Assembly (NCBI GenBank): GCA_035300505.1 | Contig: DATGVJ010000442.1 | Span: 1 to 22,671, forward strand | Source of the DNA: VAZQ01 sp035300505 | GTDB taxonomy: Bacteria > Pseudomonadota > Alphaproteobacteria > Rhizobiales > Xanthobacteraceae | Length of the DNA: 22,671 nucleotides | Direction: 5' to 3' | In this document: positions 14,804 through 22,632 of the stretch, piece after piece | Position numbering within the stretch: position 1 is the first letter of the stretch | Layout of the letters: every line of letters starts with the position of its first letter | Notes under the pieces: model-generated | The model's database searches: none | Told to the model about the DNA's origin: nothing | The model's input: the letters and a program-made list of their open reading frames with translations, nothing else | Translations under genes and position numbers: made by a program

Positions 14804-15836
14804 GCCGCCATTCTGGTGGCGGCCGGCTGGCCTTCAAGCCAAATTGCTTGCGGCTGCGGCTGCGATCTACGGCGCAGTGGCGGCGCGGCGGCTCAAGCGC
14901 AGCGGTCAGCGTGTGGCTGTGCCTGTCATATGTATTGGCAATCCGACACTCGGTGGGGCCGGCAAGACACCATTGGCGCTGGCGGTGGCCGGCATGTTGG
15001 CGCAAGTGGGCGAGCATCCGGTATTTCTGAGCCGCGGATACGGCGGGCGTCTTGCCGGCCCTGTCAGGGTCGACCTTGATCGCCATCATTCAACCGATGT
15101 GGGTGACGAGTCGCTGCTGCTGGCGCGCGCCGCGCCCGCAATCGTTGCTCGTGATCGGGTCGGTGGTGCACGAACGGGGATCTCAATCGGCGCCAGTGTC
15201 ATTGTTATGGATGACGGATTTCAAAACCCGTCGCTGGAAAAAGATATTTCGATCCTGGTCATTGATGCGCGCCGTGGTGTTGGCAACCGGAGGGTCTTTC
15301 CGGCAGGTCCCCTGCGGGCTCCGCTTGCCGATCAACTCGCACGCGCCCATGCGCTGGTCGTGGTTGGATCCCCGGCCGCGGGACGCGATCTCGTGCGTGA
15401 AGGCTTTGAGCGCGAAGGTTTGGCGTCAAATACCCCGATTTTTCGCGCACGGCTTCAACCTGATGCCGGGGCGGTTACGCGGATGGCTGGTCGGCGGGTG
15501 CTGGCCTTTGCGGGCATAGGCGATCCGCAAAAGTTCTTCGCGACACTTGACGATGCCGGCATCGAGGTCGCGGCCACGCGCGTTTTTTCGGACCATCATC
15601 GTTACACGCCGACCGAGGCACGTGCGCTGTGCGACCAGGCAACTCGAGAAAATCTCATCCTGATGACGACGGAAAAAGATCTGGTGCGGCTGCGGGGCGA
15701 CGCCCGCATGGCTCAACTCGCCGCGTGCGCGCACGCGCTGCCGGTGGCGCTGGTACTTGAGGAGGGATTCAAAGCATTTCTGATCGATCGGTTGGCTTCT
15801 GCAAAAGCGGCGTTTTCCCAAAGGGTTGCCCCCTGA
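14796..15836 (+). CDS. lpxK: Tetraacyldisaccharide 4'-kinase LpxK
   Basis: LpxK phosphorylates the 4' position of the tetraacyldisaccharide to make lipid IVA, the substrate of WaaA, at the inner membrane. It begins with the typical MREPPFWW and a short hydrophobic anchor (15-30). Then come the Walker A loop IGNPTLGGAGKTPL (47-60), LSRGYGG, the DDGFQN motif, PAGPLRAPLA, FSDHHRYT and TTEKDLVRL. At 346 residues it is full length. Its ATG at 14796 is inside the waaA end (8-base overlap), so the two are translated from one message. The next gene downstream is on the other strand. Confidence 0.95.
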   Translation: MREPPFWWRPAGLQAKLLAAAAAIYGAVAARRLKRSGQRVAVPVICIGNPTLGGAGKTPLALAVAGMLAQVGEHPVFLSRGYGGRLAGPVRVDLDRHHSTDVGDESLLLARAAPAIVARDRVGGARTGISIGASVIVMDDGFQNPSLEKDISILVIDARRGVGNRRVFPAGPLRAPLADQLARAHALVVVGSPAAGRDLVREGFEREGLASNTPIFRARLQPDAGAVTRMAGRRVLAFAGIGDPQKFFATLDDAGIEVAATRVFSDHHRYTPTEARALCDQATRENLILMTTEKDLVRLRGDARMAQLAACAHALPVALVLEEGFKAFLIDRLASAKAAFSQRVAP

Positions 15837-15885
15837 TAGCAGCCCGCCGTCATATTGAATGGCGCAACCACGACATGATTGCGAT

Positions 15886-16116
15886 TTATTGCTGCCTCAG
15901 TTGATCCGCGCCATGACGCTGGAGGACCACCTCTGGCGAGGCATAGGCCTCCTGAAGGTCGACGCTCCAATACTTGAGTTCTTCAAGGGGGATGGCCTTC
16001 CCGGTGACGGCGCAGCGCACGAAGGCGCCCGGGCGAATCACCTTGAAATCGCCGTCAAGGTACTTGACCTCGGCCTCGCCAGCCATGGAGGACGAACGGT
16101 CGTAGCGATTGAGCAC
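15886..16116 (-). CDS. DUF2093 domain protein
   Basis: This 76-residue cytoplasmic protein is of unknown function. The central sequence VKYLDGDFKVIRPGAFVRCAVTG, then IPLEELKYWSVDLQEAYASP, is characteristic of the small alphaproteobacterial family DUF2093, usually found beside lpxK. The start is GTG 16114-16116 with CAGGAG 7 bases upstream; an internal ATG at 16086 (MAGEAEVKYL) is less well placed. It converges with lpxK and diverges from the dienelactone-hydrolase-like gene. Confidence 0.88.
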   Translation of the reverse strand: MLNRYDRSSSMAGEAEVKYLDGDFKVIRPGAFVRCAVTGKAIPLEELKYWSVDLQEAYASPEVVLQRHGADQLRQQ

Positions 16117-16263
16117 GGATCATCTCCTGGAGGCGCGTATTTCAACCCAGACTTACACCATACCCACTCCGGAGCATTTGTGTCATCCGTTGAATTGGGA
16201 TTGACGGGGGCTGCTTGCCGGGTCAGGTTTCGTGCTATATGGGATTTCGCGTTTGGAATTCGC

Positions 16264-17091
16264 ATGATGCGTCTTGCTTCTGTCCTGATATCTTTGGCTA
16301 TCGTGATCGCCAGCGAAACCGCCGGTGCGAACGAATCCGTCGAATTCACTGATGCCGGCACGACCTTCCACGGCGTATTGTTCAAACCGCAGGGGCCGGG
16401 GCCATTTCCGAGTGTCGTTGCCCTGCACGGATGCGGCGGCCTGGTCAATCGTTCCGGCAAGATCGTGCAGCGATTCCAGGACTGGGGCGATCGGTTGTCG
16501 TCGGCCGGGTTGGCTGTTCTGTTTCCGGACAGTTTCACGACGCGTGGGCTGTCGCCGCAATGCCGTATCAGTGAGCGCAGTGTGCGCAGCGCGCGCGAGC
16601 GGGTGGCCGATGCCCAGGCGGCGCGACGGTGGTTGCTGGGCCAGGATTGGATTGCAAAGAACCGTGTGTCGCTGATGGGTTGGGCAAACGGTGGCAGCGC
16701 GTCGCTGTGGGCGGCACGACCGCAGGCGGTGCCGCGCGATGGAGCCTCGGATTTTCGCTCCGTCATCGCCTTTTATCCCGGTTGCATCCGGCTCTCCCAG
16801 GCAGCGTGGAGCGCACGCATCCCCACCATGATCTTGATTGGTCGGGCCGATGACTGGACCCCTGCAGCGGCCTGTGAGCAGATGGTGGCAGGCGCCCGCG
16901 GACGCAGCGCCCGTGCCTCGATCGTGGTCTATCCGGGGGCCTATCATGAATTTGACCGCCCGGATTATCCGGTGCGTGTACTCACGGGCTTGGCCCGTAG
17001 CGCTGATGGCAGCGGGCGTGCCCATGTGGGTACCAATCCGGCTGCGCGCGACGATGCGATCCGCAAGGTCAGTCAATTTCTCGTGCGATAG
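16264..17091 (+). CDS. Secreted dienelactone hydrolase-like alpha/beta hydrolase with altered nucleophile
   Basis: This 275-residue exported protein is related to dienelactone hydrolases, alpha/beta-fold esterases. The signal peptide is MMRLASVLISLAIVIASETAGA. The mature part has SVVALHGCGGLVNRSG (oxyanion region), LFPDSFTTRG with QCRIS, and the nucleophile elbow VSLMGWANGGSASLW. The acid region is ILIGRADDWTP (D196 or D197) and the histidine is AYHEF (H228). At the elbow, position 141 is Ala (GCA), where relatives should carry Ser or Cys in G-W-x-N-G-G. A single base change from TCA would explain it. The protein may be a non-catalytic or decaying homologue. The start is the first of two adjacent ATGs (16264 and 16267). 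No enzyme partners are adjacent and the substrate is unknown. Confidence 0.85.
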   Translation: MMRLASVLISLAIVIASETAGANESVEFTDAGTTFHGVLFKPQGPGPFPSVVALHGCGGLVNRSGKIVQRFQDWGDRLSSAGLAVLFPDSFTTRGLSPQCRISERSVRSARERVADAQAARRWLLGQDWIAKNRVSLMGWANGGSASLWAARPQAVPRDGASDFRSVIAFYPGCIRLSQAAWSARIPTMILIGRADDWTPAAACEQMVAGARGRSARASIVVYPGAYHEFDRPDYPVRVLTGLARSADGSGRAHVGTNPAARDDAIRKVSQFLVR

Positions 17092-17112
17092 GGCATCCAG
17101 CGGATCTCGCAT

Positions 17113-17149
17113 TTAGGGCTCGAAAAGGCTACTAGGGCTCGAACAGGCT
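17113..17149 (-). repeat. Duplicated xseA 3' end (two 18-base copies)
   Basis: Read on the minus strand, the gene ends in AGCCTGTTCGAGCCCTAG (17149-17132). One base later AGCCTTTTCGAGCCCTAA (17130-17113) follows. Both encode SLFEP-stop and differ only by Leu synonymous codons and stop codon identity. Confidence 0.85.
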
Positions 17150-18748
17150 GCCCTGGCCACTGTCTGGATTGCGTGTTCGTCGCCGTGGCTTGGCCGGAGT
17201 AGGATTGGCCGGAGTGGGATTGGCCGGAGCGCGGTTGAGTTCACCGCTTCGGGTCGAACTCCCTCCTGCGGCGAAGGCTACGGCGGTCGGCCCGCCCTCC
17301 GCCCATGCGCGGACGCGCCCGTCGGTAAATTCAATCTCCATTGCGAGGCCTGGCCCGATGGCGGAAGCTTCGCGCAACGGCCGGCCGTCGAGATCGCGCA
17401 CCAGCGCAAAACCGCGGTCCAGCACCGCGCGATAGGACACCGCCGACAACAACCGCCCTGCCCGTTCAAGCCGAGCGACGCTTTGTTGCAAAAGAACGCC
17501 GATCGCCACCCGGGCCCGGTCTCGTGTCGCAAGGACGCGCTCGTGCGTGCGAATGAGTTGGGCGCGCTGCGCATTCGCATAGGCCACGCGGGCGGACGTG
17601 AGGCGCTGGGCGAGCGCTGTGTAACGGTCACGCCGTCGTTCCACGTAGACGCGCAAGCAGTGCCGCGACCGTTGTGCCAGTCTTGTCAACTGCTCGCGCT
17701 CTCGCACGATACGCGTGTTCAGCGTTTGCAGTGTCAGCCTGGCGGTTGCATGGTCGAAGCGTTGGCGGGCCAGGGCGAGCAGATCGTCCGCGCCCGGCAG
17801 CGCGCGCGCTGCCGCACGCAGCTCAGTGCGCCGCGTATCCTGGGCGCGCCGCCAGCCCACAAGCGAACGCCGAGCAAGACTATCGACCTCGGCCAAGAGA
17901 TCGGCGCGAACCGGCACGGCCATTTCGGCAGCCGCGGTGGGTGTCGGCGCGCGGCGGTCGGCGGCAAAATCGATCAATGTGACGTCGGTCTCGTGTCCGA
18001 TGGCGGAAATCAGCGGGATCATACTTTCGGCGGCCGCGCGCACGACGATTTCTTCATTGAACGACCAGAGGTCTTCAAGCGAGCCGCCGCCACGCGCGAC
18101 GATCAACAGATCCGGCCGGCGGAGCGCGCCTTGCTCAGATATTGTTTTTTTGGGGAGCGCGTTGAAGCCACGGATTGCCGCCGCAATCTGATGGGCCGAA
18201 CCTTCCCCCTGCACCGCAACGGGCCATAGCAGCACGTGGCGCGGAAAACGATCGGCCAAGCGATGCAATATATCGCGAATGACGGCGCCGGTCGCAGATG
18301 TGACGATGCCGATGACCTCCGGCAGGTACGGCAGCGGCTTCTTGCGTGCCGCGTCGAACAGGCCTTCCGCTGCCAGCTTTTTCTTCCGCTCTTCGACCAG
18401 CGCCATGAGGGCGCCCAGGCCCGCCGGTTCGAGCGTCTCGATCACGATTTGGTACTTGGACTGGCCTGGAAAAGTCGTGATGCGGCCGGTGACAACGACC
18501 TCGAGGCCGGCCTCCAATTTGACCTTGATGCGCGGCGCCGCATTGCGCCACACGATGCCGGCGAGGCATGCCTTGTCGTCTTTGAGGTCGAGATAGATAT
18601 GTCCGCTCGAATGATATTTGACATTGCCGAGTTCGCCGCGCACCCGGACATAGCCGTAGGCGTCCTCGATCGTGCGCTTGAGCGCAAGCGACAGTTCGGA
18701 GACGGACAGTTCCGGCAGGTTCACCCGGGCATTTGCGGTTTCGGGCAT
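17132..18748 (-). CDS. xseA: Exodeoxyribonuclease VII large subunit XseA
   Basis: XseA is the catalytic subunit of exonuclease VII, which with XseB degrades single-stranded DNA. An N-terminal OB fold (LSLALKRTIEDAYGYVRVRGE, YHSSGHIYLDLKDDKACL) is followed by the catalytic domain: GIVTSATGAVIRDI, RGGGSLEDLWSFNEE, and IGHETDVTLIDFAADRRAPTPTAAAE. After it come a long coiled-coil region rich in Arg and the C-terminal ALVRDLDGRPL segment. The tail contains the repeated NPTPA unit (three 15-bp repeats, 17191-17235) and ends GSLFEP, the family's terminal GSLF. The start is probably ATG 18746-18748 (MPETANARVNLPEL); ATG 18755-18757 is nine bases earlier. Neither has a clear ribosome site. It has 538 residues. 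xseB is not in the window. Confidence 0.94.
   Translation of the reverse strand: MPETANARVNLPELSVSELSLALKRTIEDAYGYVRVRGELGNVKYHSSGHIYLDLKDDKACLAGIVWRNAAPRIKVKLEAGLEVVVTGRITTFPGQSKYQIVIETLEPAGLGALMALVEERKKKLAAEGLFDAARKKPLPYLPEVIGIVTSATGAVIRDILHRLADRFPRHVLLWPVAVQGEGSAHQIAAAIRGFNALPKKTISEQGALRRPDLLIVARGGGSLEDLWSFNEEIVVRAAAESMIPLISAIGHETDVTLIDFAADRRAPTPTAAAEMAVPVRADLLAEVDSLARRSLVGWRRAQDTRRTELRAAARALPGADDLLALARQRFDHATARLTLQTLNTRIVREREQLTRLAQRSRHCLRVYVERRRDRYTALAQRLTSARVAYANAQRAQLIRTHERVLATRDRARVAIGVLLQQSVARLERAGRLLSAVSYRAVLDRGFALVRDLDGRPLREASAIGPGLAMEIEFTDGRVRAWAEGGPTAVAFAAGGSSTRSGELNRAPANPTPANPTPAKPRRRTRNPDSGQGSLFEP
17191..17235. repeat. Three tandem 15-bp repeats in the xseA tail
   Basis: The unit TGGCCGGAGTRGGAT is repeated with period 15 (17191-17205, 17206-17220, and a diverged 17221-17235). 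On the coding strand it gives the Pro-Ala-Asn-Pro-Thr type pentapeptide three times, in a linker not needed for catalysis. Confidence 0.85.
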
Positions 18749-18795
18749 GTCGACCATGTGGACCAATGTGGGGACCAATCGTTCGAGGGGTCGTT

Positions 18796-18833
18796 GAAAA
18801 ACGAAACCCGCGGAATGAATCATTCCACGGGTG
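18796..18833 (-). terminator. Rho-independent terminator after the sugar-binding protein gene
   Basis: On the minus strand, ACCCGTGGAATGA and TCATTCCGCGGGT form a 13-bp stem with one mismatch (18833-18807) and a very tight centre. It is followed by TTTCGTTTTTC. It lies 77 bases after the binding-protein stop and before xseA, so xseA probably has its own promoter downstream of it. Confidence 0.6.
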
Positions 18834-18909
18834 TCATTTATAGCGCGTCGGCGTCAATTCGGAGAGCCAAAATGTAAGCAAGCGAGCGTGACTTGAGCCT
18901 TTTGGCCGC

Positions 18910-19932
18910 CTATTTGGCCGTCATGCTTGCTAGCGTCGGGCACGGCCGCTTTTCGACCGGAATCTCGTAATCCTTGATATTGTCCTTATGCACCACTTCG
19001 GTCTTCGCCATGATTTCCTTGGGGAAGTCCTGCTTGCGCAGGGCACGGATTGCAATTTCGGCGCCGAGGCAGCCGTCGATCAAGCCATTGTAATCGCCGC
19101 TCGCGAGCATCTCGCCGGCCTTGATCAGGTCGACCGCTTCCTTGCCGGCATTGATTCCAACGACGGGTGGTATTTTTTTCTTGGCCTCCTTGTAGGCCTC
19201 GATGACGCCCAATGCCATCGCGTCATTGGCTGCAAGGACGCCGTCGACCTGTGGCGGGTTGCTGAGCTTGAGCATGGTCTTGAACAAATCGAGCGCCACC
19301 GGACGCGCATAGTTGGCATTTTTCGACATCATGATCTTGATGTTTGGAAAATCCTTGAGCGCGTCCCTGAAACCGCGCAAGCGGTTGCTGGCGGTCGGAA
19401 GGGTCGGCGGGCCTTCGAGGACGACAAGGCTGCCCTTGCCGTCCATGGCCTTGAACAGCGTGCGCGCGGTTTCAAGCGCGATGGCGTAGTCGTCGGTCCC
19501 GATGAATGCGACGCTCGAACCGCCCGTGAGCTTGTCGGCTACATTGACCAGCGGAATGTTGGCGGCATTGACCTTCTGGACCGCCGTTACCATGATCTTG
19601 ACGTCGACGGGCGTGAACACGAAGGCGTCATGCTTGGCTTTAAGCCCTTCTTCGACGAGCGCGGTCTGTTGGGTCGGATTGTCGGCCGACGTCGGGATGT
19701 AATGGAACACCGTAAACCCGTTCGCCTTGGCGACCTGATCGGCACCAGCGCGGGTCGCGCGCGCGATCGGGTTGCCGGCGCTCTTGGTAAAGACGGCCAG
19801 GGTTTCCGCGTAGGCGGAAGGTCCCGTGGGCGGCAGCAACGCGCATACGGCGGCAAACGGCACCGTAACCCTGACGACCAAGACCCTGATGACCAAGGTC
19901 CTGACGATACGGCAAGCACTTTGGTTTTTCAT
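18910..19932 (-). CDS. Periplasmic sugar-type ABC substrate-binding protein (type 1 fold)
   Basis: This 340-residue exported binding protein is of the RbsB-like family. The start is ATG 19930-19932, with GGGAG 7 bases upstream. Signal peptide cleavage is likely after SAYA (residue 42). The fold signatures are TLAVFTKSAGNPIARATRAGADQVAKA, NPTQQTALVEEGLKAKHDAFVFTPVD, PLVNVADKLTGGSSVAFIGTDDYA, LVVLEGPPTLPTASNRLRGF, VDGVLAANDAMALGVIEA and VVGINAGKEAVDLIKAGEM. These are typical of proteins that bind sugars or similar polar ligands for an ABC importer. No permease or ATPase gene is adjacent, so it is an orphan and its ligand is unknown. The signal peptide contains three 5-residue repeats with extra arginines (residues 9-23). 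Confidence 0.9.
   Translation of the reverse strand: MKNQSACRIVRTLVIRVLVVRVTVPFAAVCALLPPTGPSAYAETLAVFTKSAGNPIARATRAGADQVAKANGFTVFHYIPTSADNPTQQTALVEEGLKAKHDAFVFTPVDVKIMVTAVQKVNAANIPLVNVADKLTGGSSVAFIGTDDYAIALETARTLFKAMDGKGSLVVLEGPPTLPTASNRLRGFRDALKDFPNIKIMMSKNANYARPVALDLFKTMLKLSNPPQVDGVLAANDAMALGVIEAYKEAKKKIPPVVGINAGKEAVDLIKAGEMLASGDYNGLIDGCLGAEIAIRALRKQDFPKEIMAKTEVVHKDNIKDYEIPVEKRPCPTLASMTAK
19868..19912. repeat. Three tandem 15-bp repeats in the signal-peptide coding region
   Basis: The units ACCCTGACGACCAAG, ACCCTGATGACCAAG and GTCCTGACGATACGG lie end to end. On the coding strand they encode IVRTL, VIRVL and VVRVT, placing one Arg every five residues in front of the hydrophobic core. Confidence 0.8.
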
Positions 19933-20124
19933 TTCAAGACTCCCGGGGCTCTTGCTTGTTTGTGCAAGGTTATAACCCATGTAACCCCTTTCGTCGCCGG
20001 GCTTGTTGGAAAAAAATGCCGCAGGGGTGGCAACCGCTGAGGTCGCCTCGATTGTGTCGTTTTGGAACCATAGGTTGGTACGCAGTAGGCTTCCGATCGT
20101 CCATCGATCTCGAAAGATCTTCTG
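19933..20124. promoter_or_regulatory. Divergent promoter region
   Basis: About 190 bases separate the binding-protein gene (minus) from the ClpP-like gene (plus), so promoters for both should lie here. GGTTATAACCCATGTAACCCC near 19969 and AT-rich words around 20052-20070 are candidates, but I cannot place a -35/-10 pair reliably. Confidence 0.35.
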
Positions 20125-21381
20125 ATGGTCCGCAGTGATGATCTACAGATGATAGTCAGGGCCGCGTTTCTGGCATTGATGTTATTGCCGATTGCGGGTT
20201 TCGCAGCCGCCCAATCGGATCGAACAGGCGTCGCCAAAGCCAAGGAAGACTCGACGCCGCCGCCGATTGTCTTCTATCTGGCCAAAGGTGAAGCCGACGC
20301 CTGCGGTCCAGGCTGCAACGAATGGATCGCAGCGGAAGGACAGATCGATGCCGGTGCGGCCCAGCGCTTGTCGAGCATATTGACGCGTGTCGGCAGGAGG
20401 AAACTGCCGATTTTCTTTCACTCGCCGGGTGGCATTGGCTCAGCGGCCTTGACCATGGGCCGAATGTTGCGGGCGCGCGAGATGACGGCCGGCGTTTCTC
20501 AAACCATTCCGGCGGCCTGCCAAGGCGTCAGCGAACAAGTATGTCGATCGCTCAAGCAATCGGGGCAAGTGTTGCAGTCGTCGTTGCGCAGCTATTCAAC
20601 ATGCAGTTCCGCATGCGTCTTTGCGCTGATCGGCGCCAAGGTGCGACAAGTTCCGCCCGGTTCACGGCTTGGTGTCCACGCGGGCAAGCTCCTTCCGTAC
20701 CGAATGGATGGTAGCAGGATCGATCTTTCAGACAAGCAGGTCGCGTTAAACCAACGAATTCGACTTGAAGAAATCAATGTCCAAATGCGGCGATACGTTC
20801 AGGAGATGAAAATCGATGCGCGCATGTTCGATCTTCTTTCGAAGGTCCCGCATGAGAGCATCCACTATCTTACCCGCGACGAGATCGTCAGTTTCGGTAT
20901 CGACATCCGAGAATTCAATGAAACGCGCTGGGTCGCGACCGAACTTCTTCCGCAAAAGCTCTGGGTCGTGAAGTTTTTCGTCACAGCCAAAGATGAGCGC
21001 CGCAAGGAATTGCGACAAAGTTTCATTCGGATGGAATGCGGGAGCCCGCTAAAGGTTAAGCTTGCCTATTTTCGTGGCCTGGGTTTAGACGACAATGGGA
21101 TCAAGCGAACGATTGACCTCAATCTTGCCGAACGCAAAGTGAGACTTTTCGGGACCGGCTCGTTGGTCAAGCTGGACGCGATCGAAGCCGGCACATCGTT
21201 CGAACTATGGGGGACCGAATTGTCACTCGATGATATCGAGGCGGCCGGTGCACGCGATTCTATTCAATTCACTGAGTTCTATAATGCGGACGTGCCGACA
21301 CGCGTCGCCAAATTGTCGACCGCGGGATTGTCTCAAGCCGTCGGCACGCTGCGCACGCGCTGCGACGCAGCGTCGAATTGA
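20125..21381 (+). CDS. Secreted ClpP-fold protein of COG3904 type
   Basis: This 418-residue protein has an N-terminal hydrophobic signal segment (AAFLALMLLPIAGFAAAQ, residues 13-30). The N-terminal half resembles periplasmic proteins with a ClpP/crotonase-like fold: CGPGCNEWIAAEGQID (60-75), FFHSPGGIGSAALTMGRMLR (98-116) like the SPGG loop of ClpP, and STCSSACVFALIGA (158-171). Ser161/162 is the candidate nucleophile and LGVHAG (His185) the candidate histidine. The C-terminal half (about 260-418) is not recognised. Proteolytic activity is not proven for this group. I use ATG 20125; ATG 20149 would give a more usual signal peptide. Upstream bases AAAGA are a weak ribosome site. It is transcribed away from the orphan sugar-binding protein; a functional link is unproven. 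Confidence 0.75.
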   Translation: MVRSDDLQMIVRAAFLALMLLPIAGFAAAQSDRTGVAKAKEDSTPPPIVFYLAKGEADACGPGCNEWIAAEGQIDAGAAQRLSSILTRVGRRKLPIFFHSPGGIGSAALTMGRMLRAREMTAGVSQTIPAACQGVSEQVCRSLKQSGQVLQSSLRSYSTCSSACVFALIGAKVRQVPPGSRLGVHAGKLLPYRMDGSRIDLSDKQVALNQRIRLEEINVQMRRYVQEMKIDARMFDLLSKVPHESIHYLTRDEIVSFGIDIREFNETRWVATELLPQKLWVVKFFVTAKDERRKELRQSFIRMECGSPLKVKLAYFRGLGLDDNGIKRTIDLNLAERKVRLFGTGSLVKLDAIEAGTSFELWGTELSLDDIEAAGARDSIQFTEFYNADVPTRVAKLSTAGLSQAVGTLRTRCDAASN

Positions 21382-21448
21382 CCGTCTTCCTTCAATGTCT
21401 CGCCAGCAGGAAGAAAAGCCGTGTAAACGCGGAACTCCAAACGCGTCG

Positions 21449-22564
21449 CTATTGCGACGGCAGCAGGTCGCGGGCACGATCCACCGCCGCATCGGGCAGC
21501 GCATAAATGCGGCGCACGATGTCGGTCAATTCGTCGGCTCCGATCGGATCGATGTCGAGACCGCTCTTGGCGACGGCATCGATGAATTCAGGGTCCTTCA
21601 TGGCGGCGGCGTAAGCCGTCCGGATGGCCTCGACGCGCTCTTTCGGCACGCCCGGCCCCATGAACGACGGATAGCCGGTGGCGCTCGGCGCGCACAGCAC
21701 TTCGAGCACCTGGCGGTCTTGCGGCGTCCTTGCCAGATCAAGTCCGAGCGGAACGTGCGAAGGGATGTCGGGTGCTTTGGCGACGCCGAGTTGCACCAGG
21801 ACGGAGACCGTTCCGTCCCGCACCCAATTGATGGTCGGTCCGCTGTTGAGCGACTTCCAGGTGGAGCCGACCTTGCCCTGCACCTCGCCGCGTTCGATCG
21901 CAATGTCGACGGCGCCGACCGAAGCGTAGCCGGTGACGATCTTGAATTTCGTTCCGATGATGCGGTTGAGCGCGCGCGGAAAAATGCCGGTGTCCTGGGC
22001 GATCGACGTGGCGCCGATCACCACCTCGCGCGCCATGGCGTCTTGAATTGTACGCACCGGCGTCCACGCGTTGTAGGAAATGCCCATCGATACGGTGCGC
22101 GACGGGCTGCCGATCCAGTTGAAGCGCGTGGGCTGGAAATTCGCCTGCGGCAGCTTGAGGAGCGGCGCCAGCATGAAGCCGCGCGTGATGAATCCCCAGG
22201 CGGTGCCATCCTGCGGGCCGACGCTTTCGATGAAAGTGGCCGCCTTGATGCCGCCGGCGCCCGGCATATGCGAGACCACGATATTGGGATTGCCTGGGAT
22301 GTATTTGCGGATGACCGGTGCCAGCGCCATCGGATAGGCACTGACCGCACCCGCGCCGATGCCGGTGCCGACATAGATCGTGATGGTCTTACCGCGGTAG
22401 AAATCTTCGACGCTTTGCGCGGTCTGGGCGGCCGCGTAGGCGTGGGTGAGGATCAAACATGCGACGGCGGTAACGAGACGACGGATCGCGGAGACAAGAT
22501 TGCGGTGTGATACACGGCCTAACAGCGAGCACGGTCTGTTCCCTCTCCCCTCCGGGGGCGGCAA
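21449..22564 (-). CDS. Tripartite tricarboxylate transporter substrate-binding protein (TctC/Bug family)
   Basis: This is a periplasmic binding protein for carboxylates or related metabolites, of the TctC/Bug type. Family patterns are clear: VEDFYRGKTITIYVGTGIGAG, PNIVVSHMPGAGGIKAATFI, GPQDGTAWGF, VVIGATSIAQDTG, RGEVQGKVGSTWKS, and the C-terminal RVEAIRTAYAAAMKDPEFIDAVAKSG. The mature part starts after RLVTAVACLILTHAYAAAQ. The 5' end is unclear. No ATG, GTG or TTG lies at the expected place just before SHRNLVSAIRRL. I set the boundary at TTG 22562-22564, the nearest legal start; the frame stays open to GTG 22667-22669. That upstream part is a REP-like palindrome rather than a normal leader. 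No tctA/tctB neighbours are in the window. Either an unusual initiation codon is used or the start has been lost. Confidence 0.85.
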   Translation of the reverse strand: MPPPEGRGNRPCSLLGRVSHRNLVSAIRRLVTAVACLILTHAYAAAQTAQSVEDFYRGKTITIYVGTGIGAGAVSAYPMALAPVIRKYIPGNPNIVVSHMPGAGGIKAATFIESVGPQDGTAWGFITRGFMLAPLLKLPQANFQPTRFNWIGSPSRTVSMGISYNAWTPVRTIQDAMAREVVIGATSIAQDTGIFPRALNRIIGTKFKIVTGYASVGAVDIAIERGEVQGKVGSTWKSLNSGPTINWVRDGTVSVLVQLGVAKAPDIPSHVPLGLDLARTPQDRQVLEVLCAPSATGYPSFMGPGVPKERVEAIRTAYAAAMKDPEFIDAVAKSGLDIDPIGADELTDIVRRIYALPDAAVDRARDLLPSQ

Positions 22565-22632
22565 AGCCGCCAAGAGGGTTAGGGCGAGGGGGGTTCGACC
22601 GATCGAGTTTGGTCCCCCCTCACCCCAACCCT
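22541..22632. repeat. Compound REP-like palindrome upstream of the TctC gene
   Basis: AGGGTTAGGGCGAGGGGGG (22575-22593) pairs with CCCCCCTCACCCCAACCCT (22614-22632) with two mismatches. Overlapping its left side, CCCTCT (22541-22546) pairs with AGAGGG (22573-22578), and a GGCGGC-AAA-GCCGCC hairpin lies at 22557-22571. Words like CCCTCACCCCAACCC are typical of dispersed intergenic palindromes in many proteobacteria. Confidence 0.7.

Noticed and set aside
18988..20040. A 350-codon plus-strand open frame
   Set aside because: It is antisense to the periplasmic sugar-binding protein, which has full family motifs and a ribosome site.
21385..21459. Possible terminators between the convergent ClpP-like and TctC genes
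   Set aside because: TCTTCCT/AGGAAGA and CGTCGC/GCGACG can pair, but the stems are short and no T-run follows in either direction.
21230..22510. A 426-codon plus-strand open frame
   Set aside because: It is antisense to the TctC-type gene and overlaps the end of the ClpP-like gene. There is no recognisable domain.
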